DNA of 39,603 bases from Gemmatimonadaceae bacterium (GCA_013360595.1 JABWBJ010000002.1:1-39603), one strand, 5' to 3'. Shown: positions 6,930-14,663, counted from the first letter of the stretch. Notes: generated from the letters alone by a model not told the origin. Program-made: numbers and translations.

Positions 6930-8791
6930 GCTCTGCCGACGCCACTGATTCATTTAATGCGCGGAACCTGAGTCCGGCTGAAGTGGCGCGCACGTTCGTA
7001 CCGCCCGCAGAGTTTACCAGCCTTGTTCAGCAGGCCAACGCAATTGTGGTTGGACCGCGAGGGAGCGGCAAAACTACGCTTCTGAAGATGCTGCTGCAGG
7101 AGGCACTTGAGACTTGGGATCACGCGCTCGCCGATACCTTGGCTTCACGCGTGACGTACACCACGGCATTTGTAGGGACGGATCGGCGATGGAGTGCGCA
7201 GTTGGCCAGTCTGGGAGAAAGTCGTTTGACCAGCGAGAGCCGCGCCCGCTATGCATTGGCCGCCTACACGACGCAAGTACTTCGTTCTGTTACGAACGCG
7301 ATGATCGGTCGTACCGGTCTGGCACCTGGCAACTCAAGTCCGGTGAACAGAGAGGTCGGTCGGGTATCTTTGAGTGTCGATGCCGAAGCCGACCTGACCG
7401 GACTTCTCTCGAGCGCGTGGGGGCTGAAGCCGCGACTCCCAAGTCTGATAGCTGTACGGCAAGCCCTCACCCTACGGCTGCTAGAAATAAAGTGGCTCGC
7501 CAGTCAAGCCCCGCTAGAAGATCTGGACCCAACCAGGCGAGCGTGGTTAACGCTTCCCTTCTTGGACGCCGTTGTCACGGCCGTTGAAGGTTTCAATGAC
7601 TTGGTGGGCGAGCCGCAGCGCCGGTGGGCACTTGCGCTTGATGAGCTCGAGATCGCACCCCCAGCAGTGCTCGATGAGCTCGCCACTGCAATCCGCGCAT
7701 CGGACGAGATCATCTTGTTCAAGCTGGCGTTGAGTCCCGGGCGACACCTCGGAGGTCACCTCGCGACGGACCTCGCCGCATCACCTGGTCACGACTACTC
7801 CGAAATCCGCCTGTGGTATCCAGACCGGCGCGACGGAGAGGCATTCTGCCGTGATCTTTGGCGCGCCGCTCTCGCTCGCCGCGGACTGCCGGATTTGGAT
7901 CCCAGATCAGTGCTAGGACCATCGTACTTTGAAGGTGCTCCCGGACCTAACGGAAATGAATATGAGCCAGGTTCGAAGTGGGCCATACAGTTTCAGGAAC
8001 TCGCGGCAGATGACCAGACATTTCGTGAGTATTTGAGGAATAAGCGGATTGATGTCACGAAGCTGGATGCCATGCGCGACCCGGAGAGAGCCGCAGATGT
8101 TAGGAAGATCGCGCCACTGCTACCATTGCGTGCGTTTTATCGTCAACCAGATCGCGACAGGCGTCGGGGCCGGTTGCGCAGCCGCAAGTCGCCTGCCCTC
8201 TACACGGGTGCAGCGTGCATGTTTGCGATAACAGAGGCCAACCCCCGTTGGTTCAAGAACCTGTTCGATGGGCTCCTCGACGTGATTGTAGACAGCCGGA
8301 TCGATGCTGAAGTGCAGGCTAGGTCTATAGGAGTAACATCGCAGCGTTTCGCGGCGCTTCTTAACACCGTGCCCGCGCCAACAATCCACCACCGAGGTAC
8401 CGCGCGTGGCGTGCTCGGTGTCATCCGCGAGATAGCCCGAAGCATTCAGGCCGAACATGTGACAGACGCCTTCAAGCCAGAACCCCGTGCCACGTTCACC
8501 GTGCCGGCCGATGCGGACCAGACGCTGGTCGACATTCTTCAGGAAGCCGCAAACTGGGGCGGCATCATCTTCATTCCCGATACTCAGGACCAAGGGCTCA
8601 TTGGCAGTCTGCGAAAGAAGCGCTTTCGCATTTCATACTTGCTCGCTCCCCTGTACGGGCTGCCAGTGCGACTGGGAAAACCACTAAGCCTTAAACCGAT
8701 TTTCTCGCGCCGTTCGGCAGAGGTCCCGACTCTATTCGAGGGTCAGCAACATGATCAGACTGATCCGGCCAACGATAACGCATCGTCCTGA
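6926..8791 (+). CDS. P-loop ATPase, possibly ORC/Cdc6-like AAA, of the four-gene operon
   Basis: The 621-residue protein begins NARNLSPAEVARTFVPPAEF, followed by a Walker A motif GPRGSGKT (43-50) and a Walker B motif LALDELE (Asp239, Glu240). The layout, with the P-loop close to the N-terminus and a stretch of about 190 residues before Walker B, fits ATPases described as ORC/Cdc6-like in accessory operons; that family name is from memory and not certain. The C-terminal half (350-621) has no motif I recognise, but contains a basic segment (RQPDRDRRRGRLRSRKS) that could contact nucleic acid. It probably senses or remodels DNA and controls the partner proteins. The start overlaps the phosphoesterase stop by 4 bp and the end overlaps the next gene by 41 bp. 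Confidence 0.8.
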   Translation: MSSADATDSFNARNLSPAEVARTFVPPAEFTSLVQQANAIVVGPRGSGKTTLLKMLLQEALETWDHALADTLASRVTYTTAFVGTDRRWSAQLASLGESRLTSESRARYALAAYTTQVLRSVTNAMIGRTGLAPGNSSPVNREVGRVSLSVDAEADLTGLLSSAWGLKPRLPSLIAVRQALTLRLLEIKWLASQAPLEDLDPTRRAWLTLPFLDAVVTAVEGFNDLVGEPQRRWALALDELEIAPPAVLDELATAIRASDEIILFKLALSPGRHLGGHLATDLAASPGHDYSEIRLWYPDRRDGEAFCRDLWRAALARRGLPDLDPRSVLGPSYFEGAPGPNGNEYEPGSKWAIQFQELAADDQTFREYLRNKRIDVTKLDAMRDPERAADVRKIAPLLPLRAFYRQPDRDRRRGRLRSRKSPALYTGAACMFAITEANPRWFKNLFDGLLDVIVDSRIDAEVQARSIGVTSQRFAALLNTVPAPTIHHRGTARGVLGVIREIARSIQAEHVTDAFKPEPRATFTVPADADQTLVDILQEAANWGGIIFIPDTQDQGLIGSLRKKRFRISYLLAPLYGLPVRLGKPLSLKPIFSRRSAEVPTLFEGQQHDQTDPANDNASS

Positions 8792-9743
8792 AGCGGAGGA
8801 TCGTTCCTACGACCTCATGATTTGCGCCCTTGGCTACGAGCGCCGCTCTCGAGCAGCAGCTGAGCGTCTCCGCCCAGGAGTCGTTCGTGGTGTCGCACCG
8901 GCGTTCGACGCGCAACAAGTCCTGAGTTTCGAGGAGAACAAGAACTGGTTTGCATCGGCAGGTTTCGAAACACCGACTGTGACTGACGCAGATTTCCACG
9001 CGTGGGTCACCGCTCTCGTTCACTCGGTCGGCGACGATCGTTCAGGCGCCCTTCGCCTTGTGGTTGATATCTCGAGTTTCTCGCGGTACCGCATTGCTTG
9101 CCTCGTTGACGTCCTGCGACGGCACCCCCTGGAAACGCCAATTGTAGTTGACTTCATCTACAGCCTTGCGGAGTACACCGCGCCGACCGAGGAGGATAGT
9201 CCAAACGTCCACGTCGGGCCGGTATTGGATTCTTTCGCGGGATGGAGTCGTGACCCAGACGATAGGGTGAGCGCCATTGTCGGCCTTGGTTACGAAACAG
9301 ATCGGGCGGTCGGCGCCGTGGAGCATGTCCAAGCGTCTGAAGTTTGGGTATTGTCGCCACTCTCACCGATAGCGGAGTACCTAACACCGCTTGACGAGGC
9401 CAACCGCAGCTTGCTCGACATAACGGCAGACAGCCACCTGCTTCGCTACCCCGTTCTTGATCCGTTGTACACGCTTTCGATAGTCGAAGGACTCGCTGCT
9501 CGATCCTTGTTGTCGGGCAATGCAGTAGTCTTCCCGTTTGGGCCCAAAATCTTTGCACTTGTCAGTCTACTATCCGCCACGGTACATCCAGATCTAGCTG
9601 TCTGGCGAATAAGCCCGGGTGTGCACGCACCTCCGGTCGAGCGCGCGCCTTCGGAATACTGGTGCGAGCTTCGCGCCGTCTGGGACCCCGTTACGGCTAT
9701 CGATTGGGAGGCCGAGGCAGCTGCCATCGCCTCTTGGTACTGA
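8751..9743 (+). CDS. Unknown protein with two GYExxR-type repeats, last gene of the operon
   Basis: I do not recognise this 330-residue family. Two similar segments are visible: YDLMICALGYERRSRAAAERL near residue 20 and SAIVGLGYETDRAVGAVEHV near residue 180. Each has a hydrophobic strand, a GYE turn and a helix with Arg, suggesting duplicated Rossmann-like domains. Between them lies LRLVVDISSFSRYRIACLVDVL. No signal peptide or membrane segment is evident, so it is probably cytoplasmic. The start ATG 8751 lies 41 bp inside the ATPase gene, which implies coupled translation. As the last and least typical gene of a methylase-phosphoesterase-ATPase operon it could be a sensor or an effector. The attC of the cassette begins 27 bp after the stop codon. 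Confidence 0.75.
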   Translation: MIRLIRPTITHRPEAEDRSYDLMICALGYERRSRAAAERLRPGVVRGVAPAFDAQQVLSFEENKNWFASAGFETPTVTDADFHAWVTALVHSVGDDRSGALRLVVDISSFSRYRIACLVDVLRRHPLETPIVVDFIYSLAEYTAPTEEDSPNVHVGPVLDSFAGWSRDPDDRVSAIVGLGYETDRAVGAVEHVQASEVWVLSPLSPIAEYLTPLDEANRSLLDITADSHLLRYPVLDPLYTLSIVEGLAARSLLSGNAVVFPFGPKIFALVSLLSATVHPDLAVWRISPGVHAPPVERAPSEYWCELRAVWDPVTAIDWEAEAAAIASWY

Positions 9744-9769
9744 ATGCAGCGCGGCGCGATGTCCTCGCC

Positions 9770-9868
9770 GTCTAACGATGCGATGAAGCTGACGAGCGGG
9801 CTTCGACATGCCTCGCCTGCGGCTCGGCTTCTTTTTGATCCGCTCGCAGCTTATCGCCGGCGTTAGGC
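9770..9868 (+). other. attC site 1 (end of cassette A)
   Basis: R'' is GTCTAAC (9770-9776) and R' is GTTAGGC (9862-9868). The L'' segment GATGAAGCTGACGAGCGG pairs with CCGCTCGCAGCTTATC, leaving two unpaired bases on one strand, the extrahelical bases typical of attC. The site is 99 bp long. R'' is complementary to the core at 4788, which ties this attC to the cassette starting there. Confidence 0.93.
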
Positions 9869-9905
9869 AGTAACGCACTGCCCTTGTCTGCAATCCCCCT
9901 GCGAC

Positions 9906-10163
9906 ATGAAGCGACGGCCCGAGTGGTGGGAGTGGGAGCTCGAAATCAGTCCTCATCTCCTGAAGCGAATGGCTGATCGCGACTTCACAGAACTGGATGT
10001 TCGCAGTATGCTCCAAAGGGCCGTACGGGTCCGACCCGACGTCGAGCCCGGCCGGTGGATCGTCGGAACGCACCGTCGCCGCCGGCGTTGGGAAGTCATC
10101 GTAGAGCCCGATCCGGACGCCCGCGTTCTGACTGTCATCACAGCTTACCCCGTGTCACCATGA
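9906..10163 (+). CDS. DUF4258-type small protein (toxin-like)
   Basis: The 85-residue product has the pattern of DUF4258 proteins: a helix SPHLLKRMADRDFTELDVRSML near the N-terminus followed by strands ending in WEVIVEPDPDARVLTVITAYPV. DUF4258 members are small proteins, often compared with RelE/HicA-like toxins, and usually paired with a DUF2283 protein. That is the case here: the stop codon overlaps the next start by 4 bp (ATGA). It is the first gene of cassette B, 37 bp downstream of attC 1. Function as a toxin is inferred, not shown. Confidence 0.75.
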   Translation: MKRRPEWWEWELEISPHLLKRMADRDFTELDVRSMLQRAVRVRPDVEPGRWIVGTHRRRRRWEVIVEPDPDARVLTVITAYPVSP

Positions 10164-10438
10164 CCGCCGCGAATGGGCCGTATCTCGAGGTCACCTACCG
10201 TCAGGGACGGCCGCTGGCGGCGTACCTGTATCTGCCCCGCCGGGCGACGGACCGGAGTGCGCGTACGCGCCGGATAGCCCCAGGCCTGGTCATCGACCTG
10301 ACGGCTAGAGGCCGGGCCATCGGGATCGAGATTACGGCTCCGTCCAAAGTGACGATTACGGCGTTGAACCGTGCGTTGCGTAGCGTGGGTGCCGCGCCGA
10401 TGACGCGAGCCGATCTTGCCCCGCTCAGGGCGGCGTAG
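10160..10438 (+). CDS. DUF2283-type small protein, partner of the DUF4258 gene
   Basis: The 92-residue product begins MTAANGPYLEVTYRQGRPLA. It has the DUF2283 pattern: a short strand pair, then APGLVIDLTARGRAIGIEITAPSKVT, in which a protein of this family usually reads as pG-hxhDhxxxGxhhGIEI. It is placed in tandem with the DUF4258 gene with a 4-bp overlap, a common pairing thought to be a toxin-antitoxin or regulatory module. ATG 10160 is preferred over upstream in-frame codons, which lie inside the DUF4258 gene. The cassette's attC R'' box starts 10 bp after the stop. Confidence 0.72.
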   Translation: MTAANGPYLEVTYRQGRPLAAYLYLPRRATDRSARTRRIAPGLVIDLTARGRAIGIEITAPSKVTITALNRALRSVGAAPMTRADLAPLRAA

Positions 10439-10448
10439 TGGGCGTTCT

Positions 10449-10468
10449 GCCTAACAGCGTTTGCAGCT
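10449..10468 (+). other. attC site 2, left half (interrupted by IS)
   Basis: The R'' box GCCTAAC (10449-10455) and the outer part of L'' (TTTGCAGCT) are here; the rest of the attC lies at 12025-12112. Joining 10468 to 12025 restores TTTGCAGCT+GTCGGCGAC, which pairs with GTCGCCGCAGCTGAAA with two extrahelical bases (G and T). The rebuilt site is 108 bp, the same length as attC 3. Confidence 0.9.
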
Positions 10469-10796
10469 TCTATGAGGCTGATCTTGTCAAGAGCGGAGTA
10501 ATATGCGTACGGAAGGGACACGGCGGCGAGCCGCGTTCGTGATTGCACTGAAATCACCCGGTGCTTCGCGCGCACTCGGTCGAGAACGGGCTGGACGCTG
10601 AGCGTCCGCCACCAGCTTCTATCCGTGTCGAACCATTCGGTTCGAGGCACCAGAGACGACAGACGCGGGAGCGCGATGAGCCGTGGTGCGCGCGGCCCCT
10701 TCTGACCAGGCGGTCCGTGCTCCAGGAAAGCCGAGCACGCGACCCGCTGCAAACGCGGGCACAACGCGACATCACGGGGTGACGACGGACCCGGCG
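10469..10796 (-). ncRNA. Candidate seekRNA/bridge-RNA region of the IS
   Basis: This is the non-coding end downstream of the transposase. It has two good hairpins: GGACGC/GCGTCC at 10593-10607 and TCGAACC-ATTC-GGTTCGA at 10628-10645. It also holds GCTGCAAACGC at 10746-10756, the reverse complement of the target at 10457-10467, which ends one base before the insertion junction. A second match, CAGCTTCTAT at 10613-10622, copies the left target-IS junction at 10464-10473. Both are expected of guide segments in an RNA read on the minus strand. RNA ends cannot be placed from the sequence. Confidence 0.6.
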
Positions 10797-11951
10797 TCAG
10801 GTCGCCGCGCCGGGCTTGAGTTGCGCGCCGGTCGGGACCAACCCGGTCTCGAGGTAGCGCCAGAGTGCGATCAAGAGTTTGCGCGCCAGCGCGACAATCC
10901 CGAGCCGCCGCTGCCGGCTCCCGCCGGCGGCGAATCGCTCGGTGAACCAGCGGCTGAGGGCGCTGTCCGGTTGGTGATGGAGCCAGCTCCAAGCGAGTTC
11001 GATGGCGAGACCGCGGACGTGCACATTGCCAGCCTTGCTGATGCCGAGGTCCCGCGTCAGGCGACCGCTAAGCTGGCGGGTGGCCGTGAGGCCGGCCAAG
11101 GCCCCCACTTCGCGACGGTTCCGGAAGCCGCGCCAAGCGAAGAACTCCATGGTATAGAGCCAAGCGCTCACTTCGCCGATGCCGCGCAGCGCGAGGAGTT
11201 GCCGCACTTGGCGCACGGCGGGATCGGGCGACGTAGCGAGGAGGGTGCGGCGTTCGGCGACCAGGCTGCGCTGTTGCTGCAGCACGGTCGCGAGGCGATC
11301 CCACTCGCGGTCCAGCCGAGCGCGGAGGTACGGCGGTAGTGGCGTGCCATCCCAGCGACGCAGCCGGACGAGCTGCGTCGGCAGGTGGCGCATTGTCGTC
11401 AGGCGGATGCCCTGGGCGACGAGGAGCGCCTTGATCCGGCTCCGGTGCCGGGTGCGCTCTCGGGTGAGGAGGGCGAGTTCCCGGTGGAGGTGGCGCCAGT
11501 CCTCGGCGGTCTCGCTGGGGACGTTGACTGGGTGCCAGCTGCGGCGATCGCCAGCGACGGCGCGGAGCTGGAGGCTCAGGAGCGCGGTCGCGTCGAGGCG
11601 ATCGGACTTTGCGCGCCGATGCCGGCGATCGACTTCAATGCTGGCGGAGTCGATGATGGTGTTCGTGATGCCGCGCGCGGTGAGCGCGCGATGGAGCCAG
11701 AAGCCGTCGCGGCCAGCTTCGTAACAGCTTACGACGAGCGCGTTCGGCTCGAGATTGAAGTGGGCCTTGGCGCGGGCGATCTCCTGATCGAGCGTGGTGA
11801 GGTCGCGCGCGGGGCACATGCGGAGGCGTGGCGGCGCCCCGGTGGTGGTCGTGAAGGCGAGAGCCCAGCGGAGGTTGCCGAGGTCGAAGGCGAGATGTAG
11901 CGTGGGGACAGCCACGGGCGCGAGCACGGAACGGGTCGTCATGGTAGGCAT
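10797..11951 (-). CDS. IS110/IS1111-family DEDD transposase
   Basis: Protein of 384 residues with the two domains of IS110 transposases. The N-terminal RuvC-like DEDD domain shows LAFDLGN (first Asp), VVSCYEAGRDGFW (Glu) and RRAKSDRLDATALL (paired Asp). A central coiled region follows (HRELALLTRERTRHRSRIKALL). The C-terminal Transposase_20 domain shows LLALRGIGEVSAW, FRNRREVGALAGLTATRQLSG and RDLGISKAGNVHVRGL, where the Ser of ISKAGN fits the active serine. ATG at 11951 is preferred because AGGAGA lies about 6 bases upstream; an in-frame GTG at 11954 and ATG at 11942 are alternatives. The gene is intact and opposite in direction to the cassette genes. Confidence 0.93.
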   Translation of the reverse strand: MPTMTTRSVLAPVAVPTLHLAFDLGNLRWALAFTTTTGAPPRLRMCPARDLTTLDQEIARAKAHFNLEPNALVVSCYEAGRDGFWLHRALTARGITNTIIDSASIEVDRRHRRAKSDRLDATALLSLQLRAVAGDRRSWHPVNVPSETAEDWRHLHRELALLTRERTRHRSRIKALLVAQGIRLTTMRHLPTQLVRLRRWDGTPLPPYLRARLDREWDRLATVLQQQRSLVAERRTLLATSPDPAVRQVRQLLALRGIGEVSAWLYTMEFFAWRGFRNRREVGALAGLTATRQLSGRLTRDLGISKAGNVHVRGLAIELAWSWLHHQPDSALSRWFTERFAAGGSRQRRLGIVALARKLLIALWRYLETGLVPTGAQLKPGAAT

Positions 11952-11983
11952 CACTTCTCCTGGAAGAGAGAGTGTATACAGTG

Positions 11984-12005
11984 GCGGCCCGTTCTTCCGG
12001 GCCGC
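11984..12005 (-). promoter_or_regulatory. Strong hairpin upstream of the transposase gene
   Basis: Perfect 8-bp stem GCGGCCCG / CGGGCCGC with a 6-base loop, located 30-55 bp upstream of the transposase start inside the IS. It could block read-in transcription or translation of the transposase from outside, or form part of the end recognised by the transposase. No U-tract follows on the minus strand, so it is not a typical terminator in that direction. Confidence 0.5.
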
Positions 12006-12024
12006 GAGTGCCTACATAGTTTCT

Positions 12025-12112
12025 GTCGGCGACAGTGGATGCGCCGAGGCGCGCTACGCGCGTCCACGGCGCGAAGTGTTAGAGTCGCCGCAGCTGAAAC
12101 CAGGCGTTAGGC
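12025..12112 (+). other. attC site 2, right half (end of cassette B)
   Basis: This contains the inner part of L'' (GTCGGCGAC), the GC-rich variable loop, L' (GTCGCCGCAGCTGAAA) and the R' core GTTAGGC (12106-12112). It is the partner of the left half at 10449-10468. R'' GCCTAAC is complementary to GTTAGGC at the start of cassette B. Confidence 0.9.
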
Positions 12113-12369
12113 CGCAGTTCTGCCCCGACGTCGTGACGAAACAGAGGTAGCCCACCGGATTCGGGAAGCACGTCCGACTTCTCCACTGCCTGCTAGGCCA
12201 GGTTTGGCAAGGACTTATGTGATGTGGGCGTCCACAAGCGACGCCGGAACCACTTGCCCGGCACGCGCTTGCGCTGCCGTTCGCCTAACGCCCCTACGAG
12301 CGCCGCTTGCGCGCCGACTTGGTCAGTCTTACCTTGGCGCTTTCATACAAACGCTGCTGGGGACTCAGT
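12113..12369 (+). other. Gap with a vestigial attC R'' box
   Basis: No gene is supported in this stretch between the attC 2 core and the subtilisin gene. GCCTAAC at 12283-12289 is a full R'' box, complementary to the core at 12106, but no L'/R' partner follows within the usual attC length. It may be the left remnant of an attC lost in a deletion that fused a small empty cassette of about 180 bp to the next one. Confidence 0.5.
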
Positions 12370-14031
12370 ATGGCCGCTCGCCTCTCACTGTCCAGCCTCG
12401 TCGTACTCATCTCCGTCCTTTCGTCTTGCGTCGATCGGTCCGAGATAGTCGCCCCGAACCCGGCGTCGAAAGTCGACGCAGCGGTGAGCGAAGCGCGAGG
12501 ACTTCAGGAACGGCGCCGCGACGACAACATAGTCCCCGGATCATACATCGTCCTTCTTAAGCGTCGTGCAGGGCCCGCACGGGCGCTTATTCAGAGGTTG
12601 GCAACGCGCCACGGTGGGACGATCGGGAGCCGCTGGGAGAATGGACGGATGCGCGGCTTCACAATTCACAACATTGCCAAGGCGACCTATTTGGCGATTG
12701 CGCGTGAACCTGACGTCCTAGTCATTGAACCTGAACGTCGTGTAGCGTTCACAAGCGTGCAGTCGTTGCCGTCTGCTTCGGCACCAAATGATACGCTCTG
12801 GTACTTGGATCGCATCGACAAGTACGGGGCTGCAGAATACGACGCCCAGTACGACTATGGGAGCAGCGGCAACACTGGAAACGGCGTGCACATCTACATT
12901 GTCGACTCCGGCATTCGCGGTGGTCACGCTGAGTTCACGGGGCGCATTGGGAATGGCTATTGCCACGTGTCTCACTATTGGGGCTGGCTATTGCTCTACA
13001 CGGACACAGGATGCAGCCCGACCAATGACCCCATTGACGAGGGGCACGGCACGGGAATGGCAGGGCTCGCCGCCGGAACTACGCTAGGAGTCGCTAAGCA
13101 CGCCACAATTCACTCGGTCAGGATCAACGATGACCAAGGAGGGAGTTATTGCGGAGACGTGGCCGCAGGCCTAGTCTGGGTTAGGCAGAACGCGATATTG
13201 CCGGCCGTGGTGAATCTCAGCATCGATGCCGACTGCGCTAGCGTCCGTGGAGCAGCACAGGATCTGATTACTTCCGGAATACAGCTCGTTAAAGCGGCTG
13301 GCAATCTTGAGGTCAATGCGAACACAAGAATCATCAACCAGATTCCTGGTCTCATCGTAGTCGGAGGCACGAGCCGCAGTGATGCTCGGTGGAGCGCGGA
13401 GGGAAACGTGGGAAGCTCTTGGGGGAGTCTTGTCAACATCTCTGCCCCCGGCGATGGGATGTTCATGGCGACCGGCCAGAGCAACAGCGGGGTTACAGCC
13501 TACATGTATGAGGGCACGTCGAACTCGGCCGCGCTGGTTACGGGGGTTGTGGCGCGTTTGCTACAGCTGAAACCGAGCCTAACACTTGCCACGCTGCAGA
13601 CCGCTCTCTACACGCAAGCAAGTGCCGTCACCATTACGGACGGCAACGGAATGGCAAACCGCATCTTGTTTTCGGGCGCTTCAGTCTCGCCGGATTCATA
13701 CGTACCGAGCCTGCCAGGAGCACCGAATCTCTCTCTGCAGATTGAGGGATACAGTCAAGTTCGGCCCAGCGCCGGCTGCTACTTCTATGCGAATGCGTCT
13801 GGTGGAGCCGGTACCTATTCCTACGTCTGGAAGGTTGGTGACACCGAGATCGGAGGGGACGACGAGTATCTCTACTATCAGAACGCCCTAGCTTCTGGAT
13901 CTTCGTTCACCGTGAGCGTTCGTATCTTCGACGGGGTTTCGAGCAAAGAAGCGACCTTCGATGTCGCGGTGTCGTCAAGTTCTGGTGAGTGCTACGCGGC
14001 GGATGAGGACTTCGCATTAGAGCGGTTCTGA
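12370..14031 (+). CDS. Subtilisin-like serine protease (peptidase S8), lipoprotein
   Basis: The 553-residue product starts MAARLSLSSLVVLISVLSSC; Cys20 after LSS is a lipobox, so it should be a secreted, lipid-anchored protein. An inhibitor-I9-type propeptide follows (VPGSYIVLLKRRAGPA to VLVIEPERRVAF, about residues 55-130). The S8 domain resembles the proteinase-K branch and has an intact catalytic triad: Asp179 in YIVDSGIR, His226 in EGHGTGMAG, Ser384 in GTSNSAALVTG. The oxyanion Asn is in AAGN. A C-terminal Ig/PKD-like region (about 445-545, SGGAGTYSYVWKVGDTEI) precedes an acidic tail. It probably degrades extracellular or periplasmic protein. It lies in cassette C; large exported enzymes are unusual cassette cargo. 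ATG 12370 is chosen for the signal peptide. Confidence 0.9.
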   Translation: MAARLSLSSLVVLISVLSSCVDRSEIVAPNPASKVDAAVSEARGLQERRRDDNIVPGSYIVLLKRRAGPARALIQRLATRHGGTIGSRWENGRMRGFTIHNIAKATYLAIAREPDVLVIEPERRVAFTSVQSLPSASAPNDTLWYLDRIDKYGAAEYDAQYDYGSSGNTGNGVHIYIVDSGIRGGHAEFTGRIGNGYCHVSHYWGWLLLYTDTGCSPTNDPIDEGHGTGMAGLAAGTTLGVAKHATIHSVRINDDQGGSYCGDVAAGLVWVRQNAILPAVVNLSIDADCASVRGAAQDLITSGIQLVKAAGNLEVNANTRIINQIPGLIVVGGTSRSDARWSAEGNVGSSWGSLVNISAPGDGMFMATGQSNSGVTAYMYEGTSNSAALVTGVVARLLQLKPSLTLATLQTALYTQASAVTITDGNGMANRILFSGASVSPDSYVPSLPGAPNLSLQIEGYSQVRPSAGCYFYANASGGAGTYSYVWKVGDTEIGGDDEYLYYQNALASGSSFTVSVRIFDGVSSKEATFDVAVSSSSGECYAADEDFALERF

Positions 14032-14042
14032 ACGCCCGAGAA

Positions 14043-14663
14043 ATGAGAGTGCTCAAGTACGAGCACATAGGAGCGGTTCTGAATCGTGCGAGGAATGTCG
14101 TGGTTCAGGGGCGGAACATCGGCGCTTGTCGTCTAGCCAGGCGTCTCTGTGCCACCGCGATCGCCGCGGTGTGTGCGTCGTGTGGCCCGGAAGAGTTCGG
14201 CCCATGTCCAGTCGTCAAGCACGAGCCATTGTTCAGGGTCGTTGTCGTGCGTGATTCCGCCAGTGGCGCCCCATTGGCCGACGTTCGAATTGACAACATC
14301 GCTGCCAACGGGCGGCCCTTCGCCACGGAGATGAACCGCTTGGTGGGAGGACCCCAGAGCGCAGTCGTGGTGGGAGCCGCTCTGCTGTGTACTCCAGAAT
14401 GCACCTTCGGCTTCGAAACTGGTCCTTGGCAAATGACCTTCGGGCGTACGGGCTATAGGAATCTGACGTTGTATGTCAATGCCAACTATTCTAAGACCGA
14501 GGTCAGGCGGGACTGTTCGACCCACTATTCCGGACCTGTCCGACTGGACATCACTTTGAGGCCGGAGGTACATCAGCCATCGAACGCCGCGGTTCGGGAA
14601 GTGCACTCCGGTCAGCGGCTCACCATGCTCTCGCCCAGCGAAGGTCAACGCTGGCTTCGATAA
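14043..14663 (+). CDS. Putative lipoprotein of unknown function
   Basis: The 206-residue product contains LARRLCATAIAAVCASCG, a hydrophobic segment ending in a possible lipobox at Cys47, so the real signal peptide may start at a codon downstream of ATG 14043. The rest, LFRVVVVRDSASGAPLADVRIDN to VRLDITLRP, has the strand pattern of a carboxypeptidase-regulatory-like or transthyretin-like beta domain, with four further Cys residues. It follows the protease gene by 11 bp and belongs to the same cassette, so it may be a surface partner of the protease. A short direct repeat (AGCGGTTCTGAA) occurs at the end of the protease gene and again about 50 bp later inside this gene. Confidence 0.65.
   Translation: MRVLKYEHIGAVLNRARNVVVQGRNIGACRLARRLCATAIAAVCASCGPEEFGPCPVVKHEPLFRVVVVRDSASGAPLADVRIDNIAANGRPFATEMNRLVGGPQSAVVVGAALLCTPECTFGFETGPWQMTFGRTGYRNLTLYVNANYSKTEVRRDCSTHYSGPVRLDITLRPEVHQPSNAAVREVHSGQRLTMLSPSEGQRWLR

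Larger units (their letters stand above)
10469..12024 (-). mobile_element. IS110-family (IS1111-type) insertion sequence inserted in an attC
   Basis: The limits are set by rebuilding the interrupted attC: left junction after GCAGCT (10468), right junction before GTCGGCG (12025). A CT dinucleotide occurs on both sides (10467-10468 and 12023-12024), consistent with the two-base core of IS110-type insertion. Short subterminal inverted repeats are visible: CTATGAGGC at 10470-10478 and the complement of CTATGTAGGC at 12010-12019. The element is about 1556 bp with one DEDD transposase gene on the minus strand. A 328-bp non-coding end follows the transposase stop, which is the layout of the IS1111 group. 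Members of an IS1111-attC group are known to target attC sites. Confidence 0.88.
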
